The notes under the pieces are model-generated. The model made no database searches and had not been told where the DNA came from. It was given only the letters and a program-made list of their open reading frames with translations. A DNA stretch of 64,000 nt from CAVZTA01 sp963778025. GTDB taxonomy: Bacteria; Chloroflexota; Limnocylindria; Limnocylindrales; CSP1-4. The stretch spans positions 248,001-312,000 of the forward strand of contig CAVZTA010000009.1 in assembly GCA_963778025.1 (NCBI GenBank). The letters run 5' to 3'. Positions 34,852 to 43,491 of the stretch are shown here, piece by piece (position 1 is the first letter of the stretch; each line of letters starts with the position of its first letter). The translations under genes and the position numbers were made by a program.

Positions 34852-36719
34852 TGATCGCGACACGCCAGCGCCTCCGGGACGTCGCCGACACGAGCTCGTT
34901 CCTGGCGAATCGCAACCGAAAGCGCGCGCTCATCGCCTTCGGCCTCGTGGCCGCGATCCTGGTGATCTTCGGCGTGCGGGCCGTCGTCACCGGCATCGGG
35001 TCCCTGATCACCATGGCGCCCATGCTGATCGTCCAGCTGATGATCGCGGGCTTTTACCTGATCTTCCAGTTCGGTGTCCTGTTCTGGTTCCTGTCCCGCC
35101 CGCGCAAGTACACGATCACGCCGGACGATCCCCAGATCGGGATGACGTTCGACAGCTACCGCGGCCAGCCGGACCTTCTGGATCACGCGAAGAGCACGGT
35201 CGCGATCCTGCAGGGCGTCAAGGAGTTCGAGCAGCGCGGCGGTGAGATGCCCAAGGGCATGCTCCTGTCGGGCGCCCCCGGCACGGGCAAGACGTTCCTC
35301 GCGGCTGTCATCGCGACCGAGGCGCAGCTCCCGTTCATCTACATCGACGCCAGCTCGCTCCGGGGCATGTTCATGGGCATGACCGAGATGATGGTCATGA
35401 AGCTGTTCCGCGACGCCCGCGGCCTGGCCCGCCGGTACGCTCGCCCGGGCGAGCGCGGTGCATGCATCGTGTTCATGGACGAGATCGACTCGATCGGCAT
35501 GAACCGCGGCGGCACGCAGGGCGGGATGATGATGGGCGGGATGATGATGGGCGGCGGGACCGGCCTCAACACCCTGCTCAACCAGATGGACTCGCTCGGC
35601 GACCGCGTCGAGGACCGCTTGCGCTGGAAGGTGCTGCGCTGGTTCGGCCTCGTGCGCGGGCCGGTCCGCAACAAGCCGCTCGTGTTCATCATCGGCGCGA
35701 CCAACCGACCCGGCGTGCTCGATGCCGCGCTCACGCGGCCCGGTCGGCTCGACCGGATCCTGGAGGTCTACGCGCCGGACGGCGACGGGCGGCGGGACAT
35801 CATCCAGCACTACCTCGCGGAGAAAGCCCACGATCCCTCGATCGACATCGAGATGATGGTCGCGGACTCGGGTGGCTGGACGCCCATCAAGATCAAGACG
35901 GTCATCAATGAAGCCCTCATCGTCGCCCACGACGCTGGCCGGGAGTTCCTCACGTACAAGGACTGGCTCGCTGCCGCCGACATGCGGGAGATGGGTCTCA
36001 AGCAGCCCATCCGGTCGATGCTCGCCGCCGACAAGCGGGCGATCGCCTACCACGAGGCGGGGCATGCCGTCGTCGCGCGCTATCTCAAGCCGGAGGACCG
36101 GATCCTGAAGGCGTCCATCATCCGGGCGGGCGATGCGCTCGGCGTGGTCCAGCGGACGGAACGGGAGGAGCGCCACACCCTCCACGCCCGCCAGATCGAA
36201 GTCGACATCATGATCTCGCTGGGATCACGGGCCGTCGAGGAGCTCATCCTCGAGACCAAGATGAGCGGCGCCGGATCGGACCTCATGAACGCCACCAACC
36301 GGGCGGTCGCGTACTGCTCGTACCTGGGCATGGGCTCCAGCCTGCTGGTGTTTCCGGCGACCGCCGCCGGCGGTGTCCCGGGCCCCATCGCGCGCATGGC
36401 CGACTCGCTGCTCCAGAACCTGATGGAGGAGACCAAGCGGCTCGTCCGCGAGAAGGAGTACGCGATCCACGCGGTCGCCGCGGCGCTCCTCGAGCACGGC
36501 GAGCTCATCGGCCAGGAGCTGGAGGACGTCTTCCTCCAGGCCGATCTCGAGCACGCCGAGCAGGCCGGGCCGTTCGAGCGAAAGATCATCACCCTGCCGA
36601 AGCTGTTCGAGGACCCGGCGCAGGCCGCCGGGATGTTCAACCAGGAGGCGGTGCCCGAGCCGGCCGCCGCCGCGATGCGGCCGCAGAGCGATCAGCTCAG
36701 CTGGCACGACCTGCACTAG
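34851..36719 (+). CDS. FtsH-like membrane AAA+ zinc metalloprotease, divergent
   Basis: A 622-residue membrane protease. Two TM helices (~26-46 and ~57-81) are followed by the AAA domain: Walker A GAPGTGKT (141-148), pore loop FMGM, Walker B CIVFMDEID, sensor-1 IGATNRPG and Arg-finger RPGRLDR. The peptidase domain has HEAGHA (401-406) and a downstream SGAGSDLMNAT with the third metal Asp. It departs from housekeeping FtsH by a Met/Gly-rich loop (GGMMMGGMMMGGG, ~224-236) and ~25 extra basic residues (RLRWKVLRWFGLVRGPVRNK) before sensor 1, and lacks a periplasmic domain between the helices. It is probably a specialised quality-control protease. Confidence 0.92.
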   Translation: MIATRQRLRDVADTSSFLANRNRKRALIAFGLVAAILVIFGVRAVVTGIGSLITMAPMLIVQLMIAGFYLIFQFGVLFWFLSRPRKYTITPDDPQIGMTFDSYRGQPDLLDHAKSTVAILQGVKEFEQRGGEMPKGMLLSGAPGTGKTFLAAVIATEAQLPFIYIDASSLRGMFMGMTEMMVMKLFRDARGLARRYARPGERGACIVFMDEIDSIGMNRGGTQGGMMMGGMMMGGGTGLNTLLNQMDSLGDRVEDRLRWKVLRWFGLVRGPVRNKPLVFIIGATNRPGVLDAALTRPGRLDRILEVYAPDGDGRRDIIQHYLAEKAHDPSIDIEMMVADSGGWTPIKIKTVINEALIVAHDAGREFLTYKDWLAAADMREMGLKQPIRSMLAADKRAIAYHEAGHAVVARYLKPEDRILKASIIRAGDALGVVQRTEREERHTLHARQIEVDIMISLGSRAVEELILETKMSGAGSDLMNATNRAVAYCSYLGMGSSLLVFPATAAGGVPGPIARMADSLLQNLMEETKRLVREKEYAIHAVAAALLEHGELIGQELEDVFLQADLEHAEQAGPFERKIITLPKLFEDPAQAAGMFNQEAVPEPAAAAMRPQSDQLSWHDLH

Positions 36720-36755
36720 CCGGAACCTCGCCGCCGCCCGGCTCGTCCGGGCGGG

Positions 36756-37262
36756 ATGCTTGACATCCGCCGCCCCGTCGGGGCCTGTCTCGCCTTCGGG
36801 GCGACCGTCGCCCTTGGGCTGAGCATCCTCGTCGCCGCCTGCGGCGGGTCAGGGGCGTCGGCGCTGCCATCCGTGTCGCCCAGCTCGTCTCCGTCGTCGC
36901 CGCCGTCACCGCCGTCACCGACCGTCGCCGCGAGTCCCTCTCCGTCCGATGCGCCGTCGGGTGTCCCGGGCGGTCAGCCGGGGTCTCAGACCGTTCAGCC
37001 GTCGTCGGCGTCGGTCGTCGTCGGTGCGTCGGAGACCATCACCGTGTTCACGCATTGCGGCCTCGCCGGCCGGCTGGATCGGGCGGGCTCGTTCTGGCAG
37101 GAGACGGGTCGCTCGCCCGAGGGCGGGTCCATCGGCGATCCCGAGGACACCGGGCTGATCACGCTGCTCACGCCCACGTCCGCGAAGTTCGTCTCGTCGA
37201 CCGGCACGGTGGTCGCCCTGGAGCGGATGCCCGGGCCGGTCGAGCTGGCGCCCTGCGACTGA
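36756..37262 (+). CDS. Lipoprotein with Ser/Pro-rich linker, hypothetical
   Basis: A 168-residue lipoprotein: signal peptide with lipobox LVAAC (Cys ~29), then ~45 residues of Ser/Pro/Val linker, then a ~90-residue domain beginning SASVVVGASETITVFTHCGL and ending VALERMPGPVELAPCD. The two Cys residues (FTHCGL and APCD) could form a disulfide. Function not recognised. It follows the FtsH-like gene by 36 bp. Confidence 0.75.
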   Translation: MLDIRRPVGACLAFGATVALGLSILVAACGGSGASALPSVSPSSSPSSPPSPPSPTVAASPSPSDAPSGVPGGQPGSQTVQPSSASVVVGASETITVFTHCGLAGRLDRAGSFWQETGRSPEGGSIGDPEDTGLITLLTPTSAKFVSSTGTVVALERMPGPVELAPCD

Positions 37263-37296
37263 CGTCTGCGTCCAGCGTCAGGCGGATCGGGCGCGG

Positions 37297-37782
37297 TCAG
37301 TCGCGGGGGGCGGCGAGCGCGGCCAGCAGCCGGTCGACGAACGGGACCTGGGCGGGGTTGAGCCGCTCGGCGGCCTGCTCGGGCGTGGACCACGCGACGC
37401 GATCGACCTCGGGATAGGCGCGCCGCCGGCCGGAGCGAGGCGGCCACTCGAGCTCGAAGGTGGTGGATGTCGCGGTCGACGGATCCAGGTCGCCTTCGAG
37501 CGCCCAGCCGTGGATCACCTTGCCGGACTTGAGGCGCACCTCACCCAGCTCGACCGCACGGCCATCCGGCGCGGCGTGCCCGGTCTCCTCCTCGAACTCG
37601 CGGCGCGCGACGGCCAGGAGCGCATCAGGGGTGGTCTCGCCTTCGTCGGCCTCACCCTTGGGGATCGACCACGCACCGACATCCTTGGCCGCCCAGAGCG
37701 GCCCACCGGGGTGCGCCAGCAGCACCTCGACCGAGTCACCGGTGCGCCGGAAGAGGAGGATCCCGGCCGACAGCTTCGCCAT
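37297..37782 (-). CDS. NUDIX hydrolase
   Basis: A 161-residue NUDIX protein. KLSAGILLFRR is the first strand and WSIPKGEADEGETTPDALLA followed by VARREFEEETG gives the complete GX5EX7REUXEEXGU box. The C-terminal YPEVDRVAWSTPEQAAERLNPAQVPFVDRL is typical of the Ap4A/NTP-pyrophosphatase YmfB/MutT-like group. It cleaves a nucleoside diphosphate linked to some moiety X; the substrate is not predictable. Confidence 0.93.
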   Translation of the reverse strand: MAKLSAGILLFRRTGDSVEVLLAHPGGPLWAAKDVGAWSIPKGEADEGETTPDALLAVARREFEEETGHAAPDGRAVELGEVRLKSGKVIHGWALEGDLDPSTATSTTFELEWPPRSGRRRAYPEVDRVAWSTPEQAAERLNPAQVPFVDRLLAALAAPRD

Positions 37783-38537
37783 GGTTCGAGAGTAGGGGAG
37801 GACGCTCGTCGGCGGTGTGACCGCGCCGTGATCCCCGACGCGCCGACGTTCGCGAGGTCGGTGATCGCGTGGTGTGCATCCTGGCGGCTGGCGCTCGACA
37901 AGGCTCCGTCAGTGGCCGGCGATCGATGGCTTCGGAACGGTCGTGCACATCGAGCGTTCATCGGCCCGCTCATGGACCGGCGTTTCGAGCTCGATCGCCT
38001 GCCGAGCGCCGGGACGGAAGCACGGATCGCCTGCCAGCCCCGGAGATGCACATGGAGCGATCACCGGCGGGCGCATGACCGGGCACGACGATCACGTCCC
38101 CGGAGATGGCGCGGACACGAAAGCGCCCGAAGGAACCGGGTCGGCGTCCTCCCACTGCGTCGTTGGCCGGCAAGCCGGTCCTCGTCGCAGCGGCCTCGGG
38201 ACAGCCATGCGCGACCTTGCGGTCAGCGCCGGCCAAGCCAGCCTCCCATCCTTGCGGCGGGTGGCGGCAGTCCCGTGATCCGGTCCGTCGATCGCTCGAC
38301 GGTCCAGCTCGGTTGCCTGCGGCCCCTTCGGGCAAGACGAACCATAGGGGCCGACCCGCGGCGGCCACAACACGGTTGTCCACGAGTTAGCGGGTCGTTG
38401 CGGGGGACTCGTCCACATCTTCGGCCCGGATGTGGACGAGCTGTGGACGACCCGCGTAACCCATCCGAAAGGAACGGCGGACCAGCCTGCTCCACGAGGG
38501 TGCCGCGACCCAGCGCGGCGCCGGCAGCAGGGACGAG
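37783..38537. other. Long intergenic region before the MacAB-like operon
   Basis: 755 bp with no convincing gene. Open frames on both strands are Arg/Ser/Ala-rich, with no family resemblance and no SD. GC is a little lower than in coding neighbours. The last 160 bp contain a cluster of TNGTCCAC boxes and a 12-bp hairpin (separate entries). It must hold promoters for the NUDIX gene and the MacA-like gene. Confidence 0.5.
38376..38450. promoter_or_regulatory. Cluster of four DnaA-box-like sequences with a 12-bp hairpin
   Basis: TTGTCCACG (38376-38384), TCGTCCACA (38409-38417), TGTGGACGA (38431-38439) and TGTGGACGA (38442-38450) resemble high-GC DnaA boxes (TTGTCCACA). The middle two form a perfect 12-bp stem CTCGTCCACATC/GATGTGGACGAG (38408-38419, 38429-38440) with a 9-nt loop. 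It lies ~90 bp upstream of the MacA-like gene. It could be an operator, a DnaA-binding site or an attenuator hairpin. Confidence 0.5.
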
Positions 38538-39743
38538 ATGAAGGTCAAGCTCCTCCTGGTCGTGGCGCTCGTCGTCGTCGGTGCCGCGGCGGTCTACGTG
38601 TCGATGGGCGGCTTGCCTGCCAGCGCCGCTTCGACGACGCGCTATCTCACCGCCGACGCCGCGATGGGCGATGTCACCGATGAGGTCGCCGCCACCGGCA
38701 CGGTCGCGCCGACGTCGACCTACGGGGTCGCGTTCGGCCAGCCCGCCCACCTCGCGAGCGACAGCTCGACCAGCTCCACGGGCAGCGGCGCCGCGACCTA
38801 TCCGGTCAGGACCGTCGACGTGGCGGTCGGCGATGTGGTCAAGAAGGGTCAGCTGCTCGCCACCGCGTCCGGCGCCGATCTTCGCGAGGCTCTCGACCAG
38901 GCGGCCAACAGCTGGCGGGTCGCGAAGCTCCAGCTGACGACCGCCAAGCAGACCCTCAGCGACGCCGAGGACAGCGGCGACGCGGACCGCATCCGCCAGG
39001 CGCGCATCGGCGTGTACGGCGCCGAGAACCAGGAAGCCCAGGCGCACACGAGCTACGCCGACGCCCGAGAGCGCGCCCGACAGCTCCGGTTGACCTCGCC
39101 CATCGATGGGGTCGTGACCGCGGTCGCGATCCAGCCCGGTCTCGACGCACCCTCAGGCGATGCCGTCACCATCGCGTCGTCGGCATACGAGGTGACGGCC
39201 GATGCCGTCGAGAGCGATATCGGATCGATCACGGTGGGCCAGCCGGCGGCCATCACGATCGGTGCGACCAACCAGGACCTGACCGGCAAGGTGGCGTCGA
39301 TCAGCCCGGTCGCGGCTACCGCCTCGAACGGGATCGTCTCCTACGCGGTCACGATCACGCTCGACTCGACGCCGAAGGACCTGCGCGACGGGATGTCCGC
39401 GGATGTCTCGATCACCACCGCATCGGCGCCCGGGGTCCTCACCATCCCGTCGGCCGCGTTGCGCGGCGCGAACGGCACGTACCGCGTGAGCATCCTCGAC
39501 CCGGCGACCGGCACGCCGACGCAGCGTGACGTGACCGTCGGCCTCGTCACCAACACGCTCGCCGAGATCACCGGCGGTCTGTCCGAAGGCGAGACGGTCA
39601 TCACCGGTACGACCGCGGACCTGCAGTCGACGAGCACGAACGGTGGAGCCTTCCCGGGCGGAGCGTTCCCCGGCGGCGGCCAGTTCCGCGGCGGGTTCGG
39701 GAACGGCGGCAACGGCGGGAACGGCAACCGGGGCGGCGGATGA
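38538..39743 (+). CDS. MacA-like periplasmic adaptor (HlyD/RND-MFP family)
   Basis: A 401-residue membrane-fusion protein. It has an N-terminal anchor (LLLVVALVVVGAAAVYV), a split biotinyl-lipoyl domain (VTDEVAATGTVAPTS… and RLTSPIDGVVTAVAIQPG), a short α-hairpin (~120-180), and β-barrel and MP domains (VSYAVTITLDSTPKDLRDGM). A Gly/Asn/Phe-rich C-terminal tail follows (FPGGAFPGGGQFRGG). It links the MacB-like ATPase and permease to export of a peptide, lipid or drug. The stop overlaps the ATPase start (ATGA). Confidence 0.92.
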   Translation: MKVKLLLVVALVVVGAAAVYVSMGGLPASAASTTRYLTADAAMGDVTDEVAATGTVAPTSTYGVAFGQPAHLASDSSTSSTGSGAATYPVRTVDVAVGDVVKKGQLLATASGADLREALDQAANSWRVAKLQLTTAKQTLSDAEDSGDADRIRQARIGVYGAENQEAQAHTSYADARERARQLRLTSPIDGVVTAVAIQPGLDAPSGDAVTIASSAYEVTADAVESDIGSITVGQPAAITIGATNQDLTGKVASISPVAATASNGIVSYAVTITLDSTPKDLRDGMSADVSITTASAPGVLTIPSAALRGANGTYRVSILDPATGTPTQRDVTVGLVTNTLAEITGGLSEGETVITGTTADLQSTSTNGGAFPGGAFPGGGQFRGGFGNGGNGGNGNRGGG

Positions 39744-40453
39744 GCGCCGGGCCGATGGCCGCGCCGATCGGAACGCCGGTCGCGGCGCCGATCATCCGGC
39801 TCGACCGGGTGTCGAGGACCTACTCGACCGGTCGCCTCGAGGTGCACGCGCTCCAGGACGCCGATCTGACCGTCGAAGGCGGCGAGTTCGTGGCCATCGT
39901 CGGTCCGTCGGGGTCCGGCAAGAGCACGATGATGAACATCCTGGGCTGCCTCGATCGCCCGACGGCCGGCACCTACAGGCTCGCCGGGACGGACGTGGAA
40001 GACCTCTCGGACGACGGCCTGGCCCGGCTGCGCAGCCGCGAGATCGGCTTCGTGTTCCAGTCGTACAACCTGCTGCCACGCACGAGCGCGCTCGAGAACG
40101 TGGCGGCGCCACTGCTGTACCAGGGCGTCGGCGGTCGTGAACGACGGCGTCGCGCGCGTGAGACGCTGGAGCGGCTGGGACTCGGCGATCGGCTGGACCA
40201 CGAGCCGAGCGAGCTGTCGGGCGGGCAGCAGCAGCGCGTCGCGGTCGCCCGCGCGCTCGTCACCGACCCCGCGCTCATCCTCGCCGACGAGCCGACGGGC
40301 AACCTCGATTCCGCGTCCGGACGCGACGTGATGGGCGTCCTCCAGGCGCTCCACGCGGCCGGCCGCACGATCGTGCTCATCACCCACGACCCGGACGTGG
40401 CCGAGGTCGCGACCCGCCGCATCCACATCCGCGACGGGCGCCTCGTGGCGTGA
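39740..40453 (+). CDS. MacB-like ABC transporter ATP-binding protein
   Basis: A 237-residue ATPase of the MacB/LolD subfamily. Walker A is GPSGSGKST, the Q-loop segment is IGFVFQSYNLLPRTSALENV, the signature is LSGGQQQRVAVARAL, Walker B is LILADEPTGNLD and the H-loop is IVLITHDPDVAEVATRRIHI. It is a stand-alone ATPase, unlike the fused E. coli MacB. It overlaps both neighbours by 4 bp. Confidence 0.96.
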   Translation: MSAGPMAAPIGTPVAAPIIRLDRVSRTYSTGRLEVHALQDADLTVEGGEFVAIVGPSGSGKSTMMNILGCLDRPTAGTYRLAGTDVEDLSDDGLARLRSREIGFVFQSYNLLPRTSALENVAAPLLYQGVGGRERRRRARETLERLGLGDRLDHEPSELSGGQQQRVAVARALVTDPALILADEPTGNLDSASGRDVMGVLQALHAAGRTIVLITHDPDVAEVATRRIHIRDGRLVA

Positions 40454-41628
40454 GCCTCGTCGAGCTCATCCGTCTCGCGGTCTCCCGTCTCCGCACGGGC
40501 CGGCTCCGGGCCGCGCTCACGATGCTGGGCGTGATCATCGGCGTGGCGTCGGTGGTCGCGCTGGTCGGCGTGGGGCAGGGGACGACGTCGAACATCACCA
40601 GCCGCCTGCAGGGTCTCGGGACGAACCTCCTCACGATCACCGCGACGGGGACCTCGTCGGGTCTGGACCTCGACGACGCCGCGGCGATCGGCGCACTGCC
40701 CGGTGTCGCGGCCGTCGCGCCCGAGATCCAGGCGAGCGCCACGGTCCGCGCGGGCACGGAGACGACCGACACCACGATCGTCGGCACGACCGACGGCTAT
40801 CCGACCGTCCGCGCGTACGAGATCTGGCAGGGGACGGCGCTCAGCCCCGTCGATGTCGAGCGCGACCTGCGGGTCGCGGTGCTGGGCAAGACCACCGCCG
40901 ACGACCTGGGCCTCGGCGCGGACGCGATCGGCACGGACATCTCCATCGCGGGCCTGCCGTTCCGGGTCGTGGGCATCCTGCAGCCGAAGGGCGGCACCGG
41001 CGGCCAGAACCCCGACGACCAGGTGCTCGTGCCCGTGGGCGTCGTCCAGAAGTCCTTCCAGGGCGGCGACACCGTCCGCAGCATCGGCGTGAGCGTCGCG
41101 GATGCCGCGGGCGTCGACGACGCGAAGACCGCGATCACGGTCCTCCTCCGGGACCGCCACGACCTGGCGGTGACCGACGACGACGACTTCTCGATCTTCG
41201 ATCAGGCGCAGCTGCTCGCGACGGCGTCGTCGATCAGCGCGACGCTCACGTTCCTGCTCGGTGGCATCGCCTCGATCTCGCTCATCGTGGGCGGCATCGG
41301 GATCATGAACATCATGCTGGTCTCGGTCCGCGAGCGGACGCGCGAGATCGGCATCCGCAAGGCGATCGGCGCCCGCGGGCGCGACATCCTCGCCCAGTTC
41401 CTCATCGAGGCGCTGACCCTGTCGGTCCTGGGCGGCGCCATCGGCGTCCTCGTCGGGCTCGGCGTGTCGGCGTTCATCGGCCGCGTGGGCTCCATCGCCA
41501 TCACCGTGGACCCGATGACCATCGCGGTCGCGCTGTCCTTCAGCCTCGTCGTCGGCGTGGTGTTCGGCGTCTGGCCGGCACGCCAGGCGGCGCGCCTCGA
41601 TCCCATCGCCGCCCTCCGCTACGAATAG
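40450..41628 (+). CDS. MacB-like ABC transporter permease (FtsX fold)
   Basis: A 392-residue permease starting at GTG 40450 (GTGA overlap). TM1 follows LRAALTMLGVIIGVASVVALVGVG, then a ~210-residue MacB periplasmic core (TTSNITSRLQGLGTNLLTITA), then three TM helices. IMLVSVRERTREIGIRKAIGARGRDIL is the coupling segment of this family, and LVVGVVFGVWPARQAARLDPIAALRYE is the canonical C-terminus. With the adaptor and ATPase it is a complete mechanotransducing exporter. Confidence 0.96.
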   Translation: MSLVELIRLAVSRLRTGRLRAALTMLGVIIGVASVVALVGVGQGTTSNITSRLQGLGTNLLTITATGTSSGLDLDDAAAIGALPGVAAVAPEIQASATVRAGTETTDTTIVGTTDGYPTVRAYEIWQGTALSPVDVERDLRVAVLGKTTADDLGLGADAIGTDISIAGLPFRVVGILQPKGGTGGQNPDDQVLVPVGVVQKSFQGGDTVRSIGVSVADAAGVDDAKTAITVLLRDRHDLAVTDDDDFSIFDQAQLLATASSISATLTFLLGGIASISLIVGGIGIMNIMLVSVRERTREIGIRKAIGARGRDILAQFLIEALTLSVLGGAIGVLVGLGVSAFIGRVGSIAITVDPMTIAVALSFSLVVGVVFGVWPARQAARLDPIAALRYE

Positions 41629-41637
41629 GAGCCCGCC

Positions 41638-42342
41638 GTGTTCGACGAACCCACCGCCTCACCCTCGCCATCGGCGTCGTCGCCGTTCGACCCGATCGCG
41701 CCGCCGCCGGCTCCGGTGCCCGTCACCCCGGTCGCGCGTCCCTCGCGTGGGGCGCGGGGCGGGGCGGCACTCAACGGCCTGCTCGTCGTCGCGTCGCTGG
41801 TCGCGGTCGGCGGGATCGCGTTCGGGATCGGGCGGGCCACGGCTGCCTCGCCGACGGCGACCGCGACGGGGCGGTTCGCCAACGGCCAGGGGAACGCCGG
41901 TGGGGTCGCACCGAACGGCAGCTTCGCGCCCGGGCGCGGTCAGTTCGGGCAGGGCGGCGGCGGGTTCGGCGGCGCCGGGGCGTCGATCGCGCTCCAGGGG
42001 ACGGTGGTCTCGGTCACCGCCGACACGTTGACGCTGAAGACGACGGGCGGCCAGACGGTCGAGATCCCGCTTGCGACCTCGACCACGTTCGGGACCGAGA
42101 CGGCCAGCGACGCGGCCGCGGTGACGACCGGCGCGAACGTCCTCGTGCAGCTCCAGGGCGGCGGCCGCGGGGCGTTCGGCGGGAACGGCAACGGCGGCCA
42201 GGGTCGCCAGGGCCAGGGTAGCCAGGCGCCGGGCGCGAGCGCCGCTCCGGGCGCGAGTGCCGCGCCGGGCGCGAGCGGTGCACCTCGAACGGCGCCGGGC
42301 TTCAACCTCGGACCCGCGGTGAGCGTGACCGTCCTGCCCTGA
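41638..42342 (+). CDS. Gly-rich membrane-anchored protein with DUF5666-like β-domain
   Basis: A 234-residue protein. A Pro-rich cytoplasmic N-terminus (~45 residues) is followed by one TM helix (LLVVASLVAVGGIAFGIG) and a Gly/Phe/Gln-rich linker. A small OB-like domain (SIALQGTVVSVTADTLTLKT, then VEIPLATSTTFGTE) resembles DUF5666. The end is Gly- and Ala/Pro-repeat-rich (GASAAPGASAAPGASGAP). It lies 9 bp downstream of the MacB-like permease, and the Gly-rich style matches the tail of the MacA-like adaptor, so it is probably the fourth member of the export operon. Confidence 0.75.
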   Translation: MFDEPTASPSPSASSPFDPIAPPPAPVPVTPVARPSRGARGGAALNGLLVVASLVAVGGIAFGIGRATAASPTATATGRFANGQGNAGGVAPNGSFAPGRGQFGQGGGGFGGAGASIALQGTVVSVTADTLTLKTTGGQTVEIPLATSTTFGTETASDAAAVTTGANVLVQLQGGGRGAFGGNGNGGQGRQGQGSQAPGASAAPGASAAPGASGAPRTAPGFNLGPAVSVTVLP

Positions 42343-42469
42343 TCGCGGGTCGACGGCACGGCACCCGTCGCGGACCTGATGGCGGGTCGATCCCGCGTCA
42401 CGTGGTTCGGTGCGGGGTGACACCGGTGATGGGACCCGCTGCGAGAAGGCCGTAACCCCACCGGACCCT

Positions 42470-42494
42470 ACCCGCACGTACCTGTCGTGCGGCA
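42470..42494 (+). other. Hairpin in the leader of the Thr/Pro-repeat protein
   Basis: CCGCACG (42472-42478) and CGTGCGG (42486-42492) pair with a 7-nt loop, about 65 bp before the SD of the next gene. It may be a terminator for the export operon or a leader structure. No U-run follows. Confidence 0.35.
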
Positions 42495-42555
42495 TCGGGC
42501 TTCCTTCGGAGACCCGGGGGCGCGCGTGCCTTGACACACGACCGTGGAGGATCCG

Positions 42556-43491
42556 ATGTCGTCTGCTCCCGCTGTGCGCCCGTCGCGGCGCTCATCCTCA
42601 CGCCTCGCCGGGCTCGGCGCCCTGCTCGCCGTGCTGGCGCTGGCGCTGCTCGCGCCGGGCGCGACGCTCGCGAACGATCTCCATCAGTCACCGCCCATCA
42701 GCTGGGATGCCCGGGGATTCGGCGACGATTGCAAGGACGCCGACCTCGAGGCCGGCCAGGTGCTGTGGCACTTCGTGCAGACACAGACCGACGCGTCATC
42801 GGGCACGCTCCACGTGACGTTCCAGACGGCCGGCTCATCCGATGTCGTGTCGTCGAAGCACACGGGCGGCGTCCTCCACTGGAACGTGATCACGGGTGCC
42901 GACGTGCTCCTCGATGCGTCGTCCGATGTCGACAGCGACGGCAATCTGAATCTGAGTCACATCTGCGTGGGCCCGGCGGCGACCTCGACGCCGACTTCCA
43001 CCCCGACCGAGGCGCCGACCGAGCAGCCCACGGAGCAGCCGACCGAGCAGCCCACGGAGCAGCCGACCGAGCAGCCCACGGAGCAGCCGACCGAGCAGCC
43101 CACGGAGCAGCCGACCGAGCAGCCCACGGAGCAGCCGACCGAGCAGCCGACCGAGCAGCCCACGGAGCAGCCGACCGGCTCGGTCGTCCCGACGGAGACC
43201 GCACCGCCCACCGAGGCGCCGACCGAGACCCCGACGGAGCAGCCCACGGAGACGCCGACCGCGACCCCGACCGGGACGGCCACGCCGACTGGCAGCGTCG
43301 AGGGTGCGACCGGCACGCCGCGCATCACCCCGCCGTCGACCGACTCGGCGGCGACCGGCGCCACCCGCTCCGCCTCGAACGACGGGTTCCTGCTCGTCCT
43401 CGCGGGGATGGGCGTGCTCCTCGGCGCCCTGGTGATCGCGACCCAGGCGACCCGCCGGCGCGCGCAGGCACGCATCCGGCGCGACCGCTAG
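42556..43491 (+). CDS. Secreted, membrane-anchored protein with EQPT repeats
   Basis: A 311-residue surface protein. The ATG at 42556 has SD GGAGG; an in-frame GTG at 42544 is less likely. A signal peptide (~1-38, ending TLAND) precedes a ~100-residue domain with a Cys pair (GDDCKDADLE…NLSHICVG), Trp-containing strands (VLWHFVQTQT, VLHWNVITG) and hence a likely disulfide. Then come ~90 residues of Thr/Pro/Glu/Gln repeat stalk and a C-terminal TM (GFLLVLAGMGVLLGALVIAT) with a basic tail RRRAQARIRR. It looks like a stalked cell-surface domain; its ligand is unknown. Confidence 0.85.
   Translation: MSSAPAVRPSRRSSSRLAGLGALLAVLALALLAPGATLANDLHQSPPISWDARGFGDDCKDADLEAGQVLWHFVQTQTDASSGTLHVTFQTAGSSDVVSSKHTGGVLHWNVITGADVLLDASSDVDSDGNLNLSHICVGPAATSTPTSTPTEAPTEQPTEQPTEQPTEQPTEQPTEQPTEQPTEQPTEQPTEQPTEQPTEQPTEQPTGSVVPTETAPPTEAPTETPTEQPTETPTATPTGTATPTGSVEGATGTPRITPPSTDSAATGATRSASNDGFLLVLAGMGVLLGALVIATQATRRRAQARIRRDR
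43021..43176 (+). repeat. Thirteen 12-bp tandem units encoding EQPT
   Basis: GAGCAGCCCACG and GAGCAGCCGACC alternate, with one doubling, for 13 copies without interruption. They encode (Glu-Gln-Pro-Thr)13, the stalk of the surface protein. Confidence 0.95.

Noticed and set aside
37800..38420. Possible genes on either strand in the long intergenic region
   Set aside because: All candidate frames are low-complexity Arg/Ser/Ala sequences without start signals.
38376..38450. Chromosomal replication origin
   Set aside because: DnaA-like boxes are present, but no dnaA, dnaN or AT-rich unwinding region is nearby.
42343..42555. Riboswitch in the leader of the EQPT protein
   Set aside because: Some GGGTGAC/GGGAC and hairpin elements looked suggestive, but no known riboswitch consensus (cobalamin, TPP, c-di-AMP, SAM) could be matched.
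43021..43176. CRISPR-like regular repeats
   Set aside because: Units are 12 bp without spacers and in frame with a surface protein: a coding tandem repeat.
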